64,000 bases of DNA from Darksidea phi (lineage: Eukaryota; Ascomycota; Dothideomycetes; Pleosporales; Lentitheciaceae), in contig JASJFT010000008.1 of assembly GCA_030770425.1 (NCBI GenBank), forward strand, positions 372,001-436,000, read 5' to 3'. Below, piece after piece: positions 22,650 through 34,947 of the stretch. Position 1 is the first letter of the stretch. Each line of letters opens with the position of its first letter. The notes beneath the pieces are model-generated. The model saw nothing but the letters and a program-made list of their open reading frames with translations. It searched no databases and had not been told where the DNA came from. The position numbers and the translations under genes were made by a program.

Positions 22650-24154
22650 ATGGCTCCTCATGCGGAAGCCCACGACCACATAGGCGACAGCGATCACGCC
22701 AACGATAGCAATATTAAGTCCAAGATACACTCGTATTCTCAACACTCAGTTGTGCAAAAACCCCAGAAGAAAAAATCACCATCCGACATTATCAATTCTA
22801 TACTCACCTTCCGCAACCCGGATCACCAATTCTGGTGGGAAAAAACCGGATCCCAACTCGCCACATTACTCGACTACGCAGGCTACTCAAAATCAGACCA
22901 ATACAACGAACTACTCTTCTATGGTCTTCATGTCGTCCCCGAGCTAGGTCCTGTGCCGGACGCGAACGGTGACCTACGCTGGCGTAGCCCGCAAACTCCC
23001 GATGGAACACCTCTTGACCTGAGCTGGGAATGGGGTCTTGATGGTAAAGGCGTCATAAGAACTTCCTTCGAGCCCATTGGGCCGCTGGCTGGGACGAAAG
23101 CCGATCCCTTCAACCGATATGAGACAGATGTCTGGATCCGACATCTAGAAGACCAAGGGCTTGTCGCGGGACTCGACCTGGAATGGTATCGCCATTTTAC
23201 GAGTAGTGTGCTGCCGAGCGAATTCGAACGCGTAAGGATGACCGAGAAGTTGAATTTCGAGCTTGCTCCCGTTGCGGGGACGTTCGTGACGCGCGACGTT
23301 GATTTGGTGAAGGGGCCTATCATCAAGATGTATATCTTCCCGGGTTTGAGGGCGCAAGAGCTTGGTGTCTCAAATTTGGAAGTCGCAACGAGGGCAATTC
23401 AAACTCTTCCAGAAGCGCAATACCTGGCTCTCCAACCCAAGCCGATGCTAGACTATCTCCATGAGGCGGCCGTAAAGTGGAGTATGGACGTCGGTATCTT
23501 CTCTTTCGACCTAGTATCCCCGGACAAGTCGCGCATCAAGCTTTACACACGCGCCCCGCATACCACTGTTGAATATCTCATGGACGCACTTACGCTCGGC
23601 GGTAGATATGACCTGTCTATGTACAGTGCTGAAGCGATTGCCGACCTAAAGGATTTCTGGAAGATCTTCATTGGAGATGCCCCGGAAGTTCTTCCCAACA
23701 GCGGAGTGCAGCGTGCCGGCCCGGGTTTTTACTTTACCGTGAAGGCTGGTAAGCCGACGACGCCTAAGGTGTATATCTCACCCGCTTCTTTCTGCAAGAA
23801 CGATGCTGAAGTGATTGCGCGATTGAGAAAATACTTTGAGACAAGAAGAAATGCAGGAAAGATGCTGGCGCAGATGAATAATTATGAGAAAGCTCTCAAG
23901 AGTATATAGTAAGTTGGGAGCCTGGCGTTAGTCCGCAGTACATGCTGACCAATAATAGTGGTACTCAATTCCTTCAAGACCAGTGCGACATACATTTCTA
24001 CGTAAGCTGCGCGCTGCAGAAGGATCAGCTGAGGGTTGTTACGTATTTGTGTCCACAGACACTGTCGCGTGAAATTCAATCGAAGAAGCGTCAATTGGAG
24101 GCGGTCAAGCTTGGGGGTAACCAAGTAGCAAAAAACCGTCGGTTGGAGGAATAG
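22650..24154 (+). CDS. DMATS-type aromatic prenyltransferase, 484 residues
   Basis: Transfers a dimethylallyl (or longer prenyl) group from its diphosphate to an indole or other aromatic ring in secondary metabolism; soluble ABBA-barrel enzyme. Two exons, 22650-23908 and 23959-24154, intron 23909-23958 (GT-AG). The second exon supplies the family's C-terminal strand (IHFYVSCALQKDQLRVVTYL). Landmarks in order: FWWEKTGSQLATLLDYAGYS, ELLFYGLHVVPELGPVP, LSWEW (position of the indole-contacting Glu), the diphosphate-binding Lys-x-Tyr motifs in IIKMYIFPG and RIKLYTRAPHTT, GGRYDLSMY, and GFYFTVKAG...PKVYIS. Length fits the family. A basic 45-residue N-terminal extension (QKPQKKKSPSD) precedes the domain. 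It faces a Zn2Cys6 regulator tail to tail 70 bp away, suggesting a small biosynthetic cluster. Prenyl donor and acceptor cannot be told. Confidence 0.93.
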
Positions 24155-24224
24155 CAAAATGTATGGTAAGGATGCTCGTGCAGCATCATGTAAACGTCGA
24201 ATGACATCGGAAGCTGGAACATGT

Positions 24225-26337
24225 TTATAGTCCAAACCCGGTGAAACCGAAATCCAAGTCACCAGAGCCAAAGTGCAGAAATGAAGATGTTCCGAGGCTG
24301 AAGTCATTGCCTAGTCCGGCCAACAGAGTATCATTTTCGTAAAAAGTGTCGTCGAGCGCAGGCAATGCAACACATGGTTCTTGGCCACTGTCTAATCTTG
24401 TATGGGTGACCCCATTCGGTATGCATGTATCGGCATCAGCAATCGCGCTCTTTTCGCTGGCAGCTGCTAGCTTCTCAAGTCCGTCGGCCATAAGATGCAC
24501 AAGATGCCACTTCCCGACCGGAGTCGACCGGAACTGATGCACGGCTCTCGTTGTCAGATCGTGTACGACAGCAGCCTCGATGTACTGCCCGCTGTATTGA
24601 GATGCGACTTTGAGCAAAAAGACGCATGCAAATGCGATCATGGAGTGGAGGTAGTGCGGGATTCCGACTAGACTCTCGCGGATGTCATCGTCGGCCAGAA
24701 CGATCTCAATGGTAGATGTCGCAGCGGAGACTGCTGCTACTGCGCTATCTCGGAAATAGGGCGGGACGGGGGCGCCCTTCAACCCGCGGAAGACGTGTGA
24801 GTGAAGGTGCAGCTTCGCGAGATGATGGTGGAGAACTACGCCCTTCGTAGGAAATTCGCCGAGAAATTGATGATACTGTAACAGTTCAGTCGACCAGTAA
24901 CCCATCCACTGGTCTATTTGCCGACTGAAGTTCGTTAATTGGGGGCCGAAAGCTTGTGGCGCTGGATCGCCTGTATCGGGTCCAAAAAGCTCGCGGACAT
25001 TGCTCATGATTATGAGTAAAGCCATTTGGCTGACCATGCGCTTGTCAGCTTCAGTGAAAGCTGAAGTTCTCAGGAGCTGTTTCCAACCCGAAATCGCAAT
25101 GTCCTCGCGCACAATGGAATGCCGGCCGTAGAGTATGGAGAGATGGTGATCACAGATGTACAGGGCATACCATATCCGCATGCAATCCATGGCCTCCTCA
25201 TTTCCGTCCAATAGCACGCGTTGGTAGTTGCTGCTGAGATTCACCTCTGTAGCGCGGCGGATTGCGTAGCCTGAAAGAGTCCAAGAGATATCGTGGAGCC
25301 AATATGCCCCGATGCACATTGCGCGCATATGATCCTTACCAATTCGACGGTCGAACATTGAGGCAGCCATTAGGCGCTGGAATTCGCGCTTACATACGCC
25401 ATAGAGATGATTACTCATTGGATCGTGAAGAGCAGCGACAGTGCATATGCATGCGGTCAAGATAGGTGATGCGCGCCGCAAGCTATCCAAGCTTTGGTAT
25501 TGAACGCCACCGATAGCATACATGAAGTGATCTATCCGGTTGATGTATAGACCGACTAAGCGTTCCGCGTCTTCAACGCTAATGAGGCCATTCGAGATAA
25601 AATCCGGAACTGCATGGTTTGGAGCACTGGCCAAATTCGTTTTGGATTCTTCCGCCGCATTTTGTGATCGTAGCGAGCGCAGTCTCGTAATTTGATAGAG
25701 CGATTCAATAGGCACATGCGGCACGGCGTCTTCTCGAGAATATATTCGAGGCGAGTTGTCGCATGAAGGGCCAGCCTCTTCTTCTTCCAAAATGTCAGCT
25801 TGCTCCAAAGTCTCGACGTGGTTTCCATCATCGGCTTGTAAAGGTGGGACTGGTGGAAGAGCTAATCTCTCAAGTACTTTTTGCAAGGCCGAGTGTATGT
25901 TATGGAGGTCACTAGTAACTGTATGCTTCCACTCCGACCTCTCTTCAATCAAGGTCTGCAGGCTTTTATTAAGGACGCAAGACAGGTTTCGTTCGGCGCA
26001 TCTTTTGCAGGGTGGCCCATCTTCCATGATACACTTGATCTAGCATTTGGTTAATAGCTGAATACAGAAACATTTCGAACTAACGGACTTTCTGTTTCCG
26101 GCACGCCGCACACGCTTTGACCTTGCGCGAGATCGCTGGAGCTACTACCGGGGCATCTACCCCGGGTTCAGCATGCCTGACCCGCGTCGTCGGAGACAAC
26201 GAGGCTTCCACTCCATTACCCCCATTCGATTGCGCCCAAGTCCGCTTGGGCGGCATTGAGAGGGATCCTGGTGAGACTGGCGCTGCACCGGAGAGTTCAG
26301 GTGCAGTCTTGCGTGTTTTTGCACGAGTCTCAGCCAT
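24225..26337 (-). CDS. Zn2Cys6 fungal transcription factor, 687 residues
   Basis: Nuclear DNA-binding regulator. Two exons, 26089-26337 and 24225-26039, intron 26040-26088 with donor GTCCGT. That donor was chosen because it alone restores the binuclear zinc cluster: Cys76, Cys79, Cys86, Cys94, Cys97 and Cys104 with spacing C-x2-C-x6-C-x7-C-x2-C-x6-C (CAACRKQKIKC ... CKRCAERNLSC). A linker helix follows (LQTLIEERSEWKHTVTSDLH). Residues about 200-520 form the fungal-specific regulatory domain (RRASPILTACICTVAALHDP, HDISWTLSGYAIRRATEVNL, RIWYALYICDHHLSILYGR). The N-terminal 70 residues are disordered. It converges on the DMATS gene, so a pathway-specific role is plausible but inferred. Confidence 0.92.
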
Positions 26338-27021
26338 TGAAAAGACAGGAGTAAAGGTTCAGTTCATTGGTAACAGGTGCCGTCTGCTAATCCCGGAACT
26401 CGTGAAGAAGGAAAGAGTTGCGGAAGGGCCATATCACAAACCTACCGCTTTGCAGGGCAGTCGATACCCGAGGCGATGGAGTGAAGGTCTGGTCTTAGCC
26501 GTCCCAAAATGGACAACCGAGATCACATGACATTCAGTGTCCTGGCCCCAATCTCCTCTTTCATCTTCACAATCTCCCCTTTAGCCGCTGAAAAATCTTA
26601 AGTAACTTGATTCCTTGTATGTAATATCTAGTGTGATTTGCCTCTTTACTTCAAGTTTTCTTTCCAATTTGTACCACGGTATATGGCGGATTATGTCAGC
26701 AGCGACCGGCACCTGCGCCTCACCAAGCCTCAACCATCATCGCCTCATTGGGCCTTGCAGACTACCGCACACTACAGCTGTCGTCAGGTCACCGGGGTTG
26801 CTCGTCCTAAATCCAAATTTGCAGTTTTGTTTGCTTCACAACACGGAAAGATTCGGGGTCCTCTCTGCACATCAATTAGTCAAGCCACCGTGTTTCGAAT
26901 CTTACGTGGCACGAGCTCGTAAGCTTGTGATGGGGCGGAATCCTTCCGACCACGTACCCTCACCGCCCTGCGCTTGATTCTATCAACTCTGTAATTACTT
27001 TACATAGCTACTTTAGCAGAA
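26338..27021. other. Divergent spacer between regulator and ZZ-protein genes
   Basis: Should hold both promoters. Frames of 94-137 codons in it show no family features. No repeat or RNA was recognised. Confidence 0.45.
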
Positions 27022-28833
27022 ATGTCATCACCTGATCCAAGCAAGCAGCAGCCGTTCGGAGGATTCTCCGGGCAGCAAACTCAGCGACCCTCAACGCAAT
27101 ACCCAGATAATCGATACTCGCAAGGGCACCCGTACAACCACCATAGCTCAGGACAGCACCCAGTCTCTACTATGGGCTACATACAACCCTACTATGGTAC
27201 AACGGCGTCCGTACCGCCAATCGCAGAGCTTCCTGCACCACTACCCCCAGCCCCACCGACATCAACGTCGCAAAAGCAATTAACCGAAGATGAACTCCTT
27301 GCACACAAGCTTCAGCAACTGGAGATGGAAGAAGTAAGGCGGAGATCAAGCAGCAACTTGAGCCATCGTCCATCGCAGCACTTCTTAGGCGTCCCCCCAA
27401 GCCCGCAAATTGCCCAAGACCAGGTACAGCAACCAGCAACAAGGTCTTATTCCCAAAGTGTATCTTCACTTGCTCCTTGGGCACCTGAAGCTTTCGGATC
27501 AGCTTCCGATCAGCCCACTCCGAGTCTTCTCCCAGAAGTCGTGGCGGGACCTCGTCCCGTGTCAATGAATGCAATGCGCGCCAACGTATCTGCACCAATA
27601 GCTGTGCCGCACCCAACGGCCCATCTTCCACCGCTGCCAGCAGCTCCCAGCTCACTTTCAGCATATCTAGAGCAACACCGGCAAGTACCGTACCCGCCGC
27701 AATGGGTACTACATCCTCCAGTTTCGACATTGTACGGGTCATTCACCCGTGCTCCAAAGACAGATTGGCTTGATATTCCAGTATCGCGAGAGTGGCGAAC
27801 TGTGCGAGTTACGGAGAATGCCAGCAATCCAACCCCACCATCTTATTCATTTAGTTTCAAGACCAAAGGCGGTAGCTTCCGCGACCCACAATATACATGG
27901 ACCATGTCTCCCACGGCGCCAATGGGCAAATTGAGGAAGACACGAACTACAAACTGGACATACCAACTTAAGATGAACACGACAACAGGGCTGCGGAAAA
28001 GCGAACTACTCTTCACTCCGAAAATGCAACAATTGCTCACAACCTACATCCGCGCACGCAACTACGATAGTTTGCGCTTCGTTGGACCCGAGGGGCGTTT
28101 GTACTTATGGGTCACACATGCCCCACTCAGCTCAATAAATGGCGCGAGGTTCGACACCCTCCGTCACGCCCTCTTCGCTTCTACGCAAACGCAACAGAAC
28201 CCTTTGTATGGCGAAATCGTAGCGGATCACACTTACTGGGACGGCTTCGTACAATACAATGAAGTTCACAATGGTATATCCTGCAAAGGATGTGGCTCCC
28301 TCCCAATAAATGGTCTCCGCTGGAAGTGCAAGTCTTGTGTTGATCATGACATATGCGAAACATGCCGGCTCTCCAAAATCTCACTTCGGCCAACCTGCAC
28401 GTTCACGCTTGTAAATCTACCAGACGAAGCGCTAACTATCCGCTCACCACTGGTAGATCCAGCGTTAGTAGTCGCTACCTTGCAAATAATGAAGGATTGG
28501 GAGCTGCATACGATTCGAGAGCAGAAGAGAACTGATCCAAGGGGGTTCGAAGCTACCGAGAGCGCTGCAAGGAAGACGGATCTGGGACGTATCAGTCATT
28601 GGCGAAGCACCGATTTTGTGCAAAAGGGCACTCCAGCTGACGATGAAGTGCATGGCACTGTTGTTAAATTGAGGGAGCTTTCCAGGACAGCGGCGGAAGT
28701 AGCAAATATCTTGAGCACAGTTGGAGAAGCGATGGGACCAGGCTTGGGAGCTCACGACGTTGGAAGTGGGGCGGGAGACGGCGGCGGTGGAGGAGGTGAT
28801 GGGAGTGGAGGCGCAGGTGGTACAGCCAATTGA
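27022..28833 (+). CDS. ZZ-type zinc-finger protein, 603 residues
   Basis: Single exon from the ATG at 27022. Residues 1-220 are disordered and rich in Gln, Pro, Ser and His (QPFGGFSGQQTQRPSTQYP). The middle (residues about 250-400) is a folded-looking region of unknown family (TDWLDIPVSREWRTVRVTE, DSLRFVGPEGRLYLWVTH). A ZZ finger follows at about residues 419-450: CKGCGSLPINGLRWKC then CVDHDICETC, giving the Cys-x2-Cys ... Cys-x2-Cys ... Cys-x2-Cys pattern. ZZ domains bind zinc and usually contact N-terminal peptides or histone tails. The C terminus is a Gly-rich tail (GDGGGGGGDGSGGAGG). No signal or membrane segment. Whether it has anything to do with the neighbouring prenyltransferase is unknown. 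Confidence 0.88.
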   Translation: MSSPDPSKQQPFGGFSGQQTQRPSTQYPDNRYSQGHPYNHHSSGQHPVSTMGYIQPYYGTTASVPPIAELPAPLPPAPPTSTSQKQLTEDELLAHKLQQLEMEEVRRRSSSNLSHRPSQHFLGVPPSPQIAQDQVQQPATRSYSQSVSSLAPWAPEAFGSASDQPTPSLLPEVVAGPRPVSMNAMRANVSAPIAVPHPTAHLPPLPAAPSSLSAYLEQHRQVPYPPQWVLHPPVSTLYGSFTRAPKTDWLDIPVSREWRTVRVTENASNPTPPSYSFSFKTKGGSFRDPQYTWTMSPTAPMGKLRKTRTTNWTYQLKMNTTTGLRKSELLFTPKMQQLLTTYIRARNYDSLRFVGPEGRLYLWVTHAPLSSINGARFDTLRHALFASTQTQQNPLYGEIVADHTYWDGFVQYNEVHNGISCKGCGSLPINGLRWKCKSCVDHDICETCRLSKISLRPTCTFTLVNLPDEALTIRSPLVDPALVVATLQIMKDWELHTIREQKRTDPRGFEATESAARKTDLGRISHWRSTDFVQKGTPADDEVHGTVVKLRELSRTAAEVANILSTVGEAMGPGLGAHDVGSGAGDGGGGGGDGSGGAGGTAN

Positions 28834-30394
28834 ACGTGCATAGACAATATGAAAGTATGATTCACTTCGAGACGATACTGACAACTTATCCATTCGAGTG
28901 CAAGCCAGCTCGTCTCTGGACTTGGACCGAAGCGGCTTCCTTGAATGCTTCGGGGTTTCTTACTACTTCAACTGCGAATACTATCTAACGTGGCTTGTGG
29001 AATGACGTATGCAAATCTAGAACTTGTCGGTCGCGTTTGTGGAATTTTGGACCAACAGAAAACAAATCAAGGGGCTACGAAGTATGACAATGCCATTCTT
29101 CCTCGTTTCTACTGATTTGTCGTACGGTGCATGGCAGCACTTCTTACGACGTTCCGCTCCACCACTACGACGAAAATAGGATGTCTTTGTTGGCCAACGC
29201 AATGGAAAATTCACAACACGACAGGCGCGCAGTCTTTGTATATCTCTACAAACGCACGCTTCGCTAGAACTTTAACTGCATTTGATTGCAGCAGCAGACA
29301 TGCTTATTAGAGCGACCAATTGAAGATGACTGCGCTCTACGCTAGAAGAAATGTATAGAAATGGAGCAATTTTCGGGCTGCAAGTACACCACTCATGTCA
29401 AGGGCCATGAGATCGAGATTGATATAAATGCGCTTTACAAGCACAGGCCATGATTACACAGGTGACGCTATAGACTACGCCATGGAACGTGTTCAGACAT
29501 ACCAGCACCAAGAACGGAAGTATCGATAGTGCTTTGTTGTCAGTAACAACGACGATCCGGAACTACGCGAAACTACCTATCAAAGAGGACGCAATCCATC
29601 AGCGCCATCATGAACTACAGCACGCGTATCGGCCTTTGGCCCCAACACCACTGAAATGGTGATTTCAAGGGCTTGATGGTTACAGGAATGAAAACTGTAT
29701 AGCTATTTCGTGAAAATATGATCGAATCCTTACCGACTAAGCCGTGGAGTGCGTGGGATTTCGAGCGTTCCGGAAATAGACAGCAATACTTTGGGCTAAT
29801 ACTCTTGTTATCAACGAAATCGTGGGTTATCAGTATACTCTGGTACACCGAGGAGCGGGAACCATATTGAATGGGTACGATCCTATACCGAGGAAGCAGA
29901 GCTCTCGAATCGAGGTGGAAGGCACAAGATTGTTCCACACCCCGCACAATAGTATGGTGTGCGACTCTGTCCTAGCTCCACTACCACGAGTAACATTTGT
30001 GCGTCTTTCCATGATTTTGCGCTGGTAGTCTGCCTCATTAAATCGTCATGAGGCTCTAGGTACTCCAGTAAATCTTGTTAGGACCGTGCACAGCCCAGTT
30101 ACATGCTATCCGTTCGACGATGACGAGCGGGGAAGGGTAGCACAAGGTTTGAACACTTAGGGAGCCGTACCACCTACTCGTACGATGTTGAGTTTGGGGT
30201 ATGGACACTCTTCCTTTTTTCTTATCGAGCAACTGATTCCCCATACGCCTTGTTCCCTACCAAGTAATCACTCCCTGAAGCGCCTATTTCCTGAACAAGC
30301 ATTAATCTATCCAAAGCACAACCCCAGACGCCACTATATTCCCTCCGATCTAACATCCCTCAAATTTACGCCACCGCTCGTCAAAATCTACGTG
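28834..30394. other. Gene-poor region
   Basis: No coding frame, RNA gene or repeat could be supported. Frames up to 110 codons (29615-29947 minus) are unremarkable. Confidence 0.45.
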
Positions 30395-30886
30395 CACTGG
30401 CTGCATCCCCAAAGTTGTCCACCATGACATCGCCAGCACCTCCGAACACGACAGCCCCCACCGTTCCTTCGCCGACGAAGAGTCCTCGAACAACCTGCTC
30501 AGCGACCTCGCGCCCCTCCTCACACTTTTTGGTGAACAAGGCGGCAAACAGTTTTTGAGCAAGTCTCTTGAGTGGGCAGACGACCTCCTCCTCGCAGTCG
30601 GACCCATTGGTATCGTGCCAATCATCGTCAGTGCTATATGAGTTGGGGGAGCCGGATGACTAAAAGCTGTGGTTAGCAGAGCAAGAGCAAGAAAAGCGAT
30701 GGCCGAAATGGAGCTACTTACGTCGACATCGGATGATGTCGTGAGCTGTCGCTGGTGTAGAAGTCTGAGTGCTGGAGCCCCAAGTCTATTTCGGAGACCG
30801 GTTGTCGCGAAAGTCAAGTTGATTCCTGCCTTGACGAAGTTTGGCCTTCTTCATCCGATCTTGGAAGACAAGGATGCCGCTTGGTG
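30395..30886 (+). pseudogene. Relic of the N-terminal module of a large fungal (ankyrin/STAND-type) protein
   Basis: One frame reads LLSDLAPLLTLFGEQGGKQF, LEWADDLLLAVGPIGIVPII, VSAI, stop, VGGAG, stop, LKAVVSRARARKAM and AEMELLTSTSDDVV. I recognise this as the opening module of large fungal proteins that often carry ankyrin repeats, where the corresponding text is SAIRVGG..WLKA..GRARE. The two in-frame TGA codons (30639-30641 and 30657-30659) sit where Arg (CGA) and Trp (TGG) are usual, so each can be explained by a single C-to-T or G-to-A change. There is no in-frame ATG before the module, and the downstream part is missing beyond 30886. Clearly non-functional. Confidence 0.72.
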
Positions 30887-33800
30887 AACGCGGAAAGATG
30901 GTGGCACTTTACTTTGGTTCAGAAGATGGACAGTAAAAAGCAAGTCCCGCGCGATAGAGACGGGGATGTGTTTCAGAGGCACCTAGCTACTAGAACTATT
31001 TTAATAATCCATACAGCCTTTAAAGGCATAATAACATGAAGAATGTTATGTGGGAGTAGAAGATCTGTTTAGTCTGTCCTTCCCGATTAGCTGATATGGC
31101 AAACCTTCATCTGCCTTCAATTTCTCTTCTCAATTTTGGCTACAGAAAGATTTACCTTCTCACACTGAGTGAATTTGCGGGCATCCTAAGGGTCTCCTCT
31201 GAAAAAAGCTTTGCTGTAAAATGCAAGCAAGCACTTCTGCGATAACAGCTGACCTTCTGACGTTTACTGCTGAGGCCAAAGGGGGCAACGCATTCTTTGA
31301 CGATTGTCATAGCTACAGTCACTCTTGATTCTTGTCGATATTCCTTTCAACAAGGGAACTATGTCTATTGTAACTAATCGATGGATACGTAATTGCCAGC
31401 ATTGTACATTAATACACGAAGTTCCGGTTCCTAGACCTTCATCGTGAACCTGCATTTCCTATGCTACTAGAACATGTCTTGCTGTTGTCCCGCAAGTTGC
31501 GGATCATCTAAAACTCTACCAAATTTGGGCCGTGCGCGAATTGACGCGTACAAATCGCGCATGGATTACATACTTGAATTAGTGTATATACCCATTACGC
31601 GGATCGTCGGTATAAGCTATGAGCTGATGTTAAGACTGCTATTATGGATGTATCTAGGGGAGAAGACCTTGATCCATCCTCTCAGCTGGAAGAATTTTGG
31701 TGACTCCAAAACAAAAATGGAATGATATGATCATCACATGCAATCTTTGACTCGCAGAAAATATATAAACTCGAAGGCAATACCCCTCGGGATCCATAAT
31801 CGTAATATGCTCGATGATTCAATCACACAAGCTAAATGATGCAAGCCTTCTGTGAACTTGCTATATCCTCCGGTTCAGCTATGACTCCCATCATAGTTTC
31901 CCTATATCTTTTCCTTGCGCCAATACATCTACAGCCCGTCCAAATGATAATACTTGTTCATTCTACAACCTCTCCAACCGTCCCGATTCAGAAGGCTGGC
32001 AATCGCAGCAACAACTGCAATTAATGCCCGAGGGCGTTTTCTCGTGTTTTAATACAACGTAGGTAGGCGACGACGCGATCCATGGATGACTGTTTCCAAC
32101 ACCGAATTTTCACAACACACCTGCTAGCTTTTTCATCCATAAAATGTGGTAAGGAATCATCCCGACACTTAAGTTTTCTCTCACCAATAGCCTGAAGAAT
32201 CGGTCCGTTGTCATTCTCACGTTACTACACACGACATTAACTGAAGACAGCCATGCAACGCATAATTACTATTATTGTTTTTTTAACACACAGGGGTGTA
32301 AAGCCAAAATCCAAAAATTATATAAATAGGTACAGCGTTCTACCCGAGTTATTTAAAAGCGTTGATCGTATTATTTTATATAATTCGCGTGTTCGACAGC
32401 GTAAACGGGCGCGGTGGCCCTTTAGACATATAATTATCGCGTACTACTTAGGTCGTCTTAAAGGCCGGACGGCGGAACCGCTAAGCCCCGATTAGGACTA
32501 GTAGCTATAGGACGTTTCTACGAAATAGCTAGATATCGAGAGCCTATATATAAGGATACTAAGTACTCCCTCCGCTCCCTCCTTAAGTCTACCTTTACTC
32601 CCTAAATACAAGATAACTTCCTATACCGTCTTCGTAGATTACTACTTCGTTCCGCTTTAGCCTACGGGTATACCCGTACGTCATACTATCCTCTATAACG
32701 CCGCCTAAGCCTACGCCTACGCTTAAGAATATCTAAACTACGAACTCGATGATATCGTCGATCACGATCGTGCCTTCTGGAAGGAGGAATATAGTAAGCT
32801 CGCAATTATAGAGCTATAGCTCGCGTTTGTGGAGGGTTGGTTCGTGTACCTGTTTGAAAGACAGCGGGTGGTGGGGGTGGGGGGCGGTTGTTGGCGTTAA
32901 CGTGGCGGAAATTGTTATGGCATACTGGTCCTTTCCTATACTTGATTGATTAGTAAGACCGAATAAGAGCACACAACAGAATGTCACGCAAAAGAGTTTA
33001 CACAACGGCCTAAGCCTCACTACATAATTACATGTCTGAATAGCCGAGATTATCACGCGTGAGTGTGTAGCGAATAGGACATGGACAAGTTGGACAGTTA
33101 CCAACCCCCATCCTGACATGTAAATCAGCTGTCCAACTCGCCTTTTAATCGTGAGATACCGCGGTTTCTTGTATGAGATATTGAGTACTTATGGGTGAAT
33201 TTTGCCCATTCCGTACCGTAAACCCTGTGGTAAGACAGTTGGCGCTGAATGCTGCCCGATCTCAGATTTTGCAAATACGTCTTCTGCAACCACGTATTAA
33301 ATCTCGCTTCAAGGAATTGAACATATTACTTCCTCTTCATACGGCTCGAGAGACGGATCCTAGACGTTGACATGTGGTGATAGCGCAGCCCATCACACAA
33401 GATGAAAATACATTTGGCTGTCAGGACCTATATTTGCCATTTAATTTTCGCGGCACATAATTCGGATTTCATTGAAGAACCGGGTAATTGAGCTTCTCAT
33501 TAACCAGGGATTTTCCTAGACAAGCGCAGCACAGTTGCATGAGCATATATTCAACCACGTCATCGTACAGCTGAGCATAACGCATGCAGATGGCGTCGAG
33601 CTCGAAGGGTAAACATTGCTACAAGGACAGGCCAATGCCATCGTGGATGACTAAGGTTCTAGAGAGGCCAGTGAAGCTTCCATGTATATCAAATTGGTGC
33701 TCAATCCATATTCCTATTCTGTTCCGCGTAACACTGCAACCGAACGTTTACTATGTCTAGTTCCCTTCATCTGGCACTCTCAAAAGCTAGCGATATTAAA

Positions 33801-34947
33801 GCAAACGCCCTATGGAATTTCCGATTTACACTTGTTCAACCCTATTTCGGGGTTTCTAACGCCGTGATGTGTATCGAAATTTGAAGCGCTTTCCATCCCC
33901 GTGAAGGAATCTCATTCCTCCAATAAGATGATCCCGGTAGGGATCCTTTGTGCAGACACAGCTCCAGTCTATTTATATACAGGTAAGTACACCTGGTCAG
34001 ATGCGGCGGCTGGATGATGAATATGCGTTCACAAATTAGGCGCTGAAGAGGAGCAGCCAGTGATACTTGACTTTGGCATGAAATACTAGTCAATTGAGAG
34101 CTTACTACTCTTGCCCACTGTCTCCAGAAAAGCTCACATAATACTCAAAGCCACATACCACACAAAATTGCTGTGATATAGTTACCCAACGCCTTTCCTT
34201 TTAAGCGGTCGCCTTGCCGTCGCACCGACTCTACTCATTTAGTGAGAAAGAGGCGAATCAGATGAGAAATCGAATGCGACTTGCGGACTGGTGGACTTCG
34301 CTGGGATCTCCGTAACCGGAGTTTACTTTTCCGTCCAATGCCATGAAGGCAACGGCCGACTCCACCTCTTACACAAAGCGAAGGTCGGCTAATCACACAG
34401 TCCCTTTCCCAAACTAGGTCTGTTTTTTCTTGTCGCTTTTTCTAGTTGAAACGGATGCCTTGCAACAGGAAACGAGCTAGGTATGCGAGCAGCCTCGGCA
34501 TGTGGAGAAATTAGATGGCGTCGGGTGCCGCTACTACCCAACCATTTCCGCTTGGAAAATCCGCTGAGCTGTCGGCTAGACATAACAAAAGGCCCCAGTG
34601 TATATTAATCTATAATCATAAATAATAAATACGGCACAACGTTGAGGCACTGGTGCCATCAGGGGCCGTCCTTGACAATATGACATGGGTCTTGACCGGG
34701 ATATTCCCCACAAAACGGAGAAATTCTGGAGCCGCTAGCGAGAACAACTACCGGTGGCAAGTTCGACTTCATTTACACTCCATTAATGACAGGACTTAGT
34801 AGGCCGCTATGAACGAGATTAACCTGGGTATTCGATCATGTGTAGAGAAACCCTAGGGTATGTAAACACCATGGACCATCGCCTCTCCTACCTCAACACG
34901 TCCGACCTCTATCTTTACATCTGCACGTGCAAGAAGAAACCGTTACG
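30887..34947. other. Long gene-free, repeat-bearing region
   Basis: Four kilobases without a supported gene. It includes the RIP-like island at 32255-32820. The 10-mer AGTTGGACAG and its complement CTGTCCAACT lie near 33089 and 33129, a possible small inverted repeat. The last 300 bp are the promoter of the GH62 gene. Confidence 0.5.
32255..32820. repeat. RIP-like degenerate DNA island
   Basis: The segment is unusually rich in TA and CG dinucleotides and poor in CA and TG, with phrases such as CTATATATAAGGATACTAAG and CGCCTAAGCCTACGCCTACG. This is the dinucleotide signature left by repeat-induced point mutation on a former repeat. No open frame longer than 80 codons remains and the original element cannot be named. 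Confidence 0.7.
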
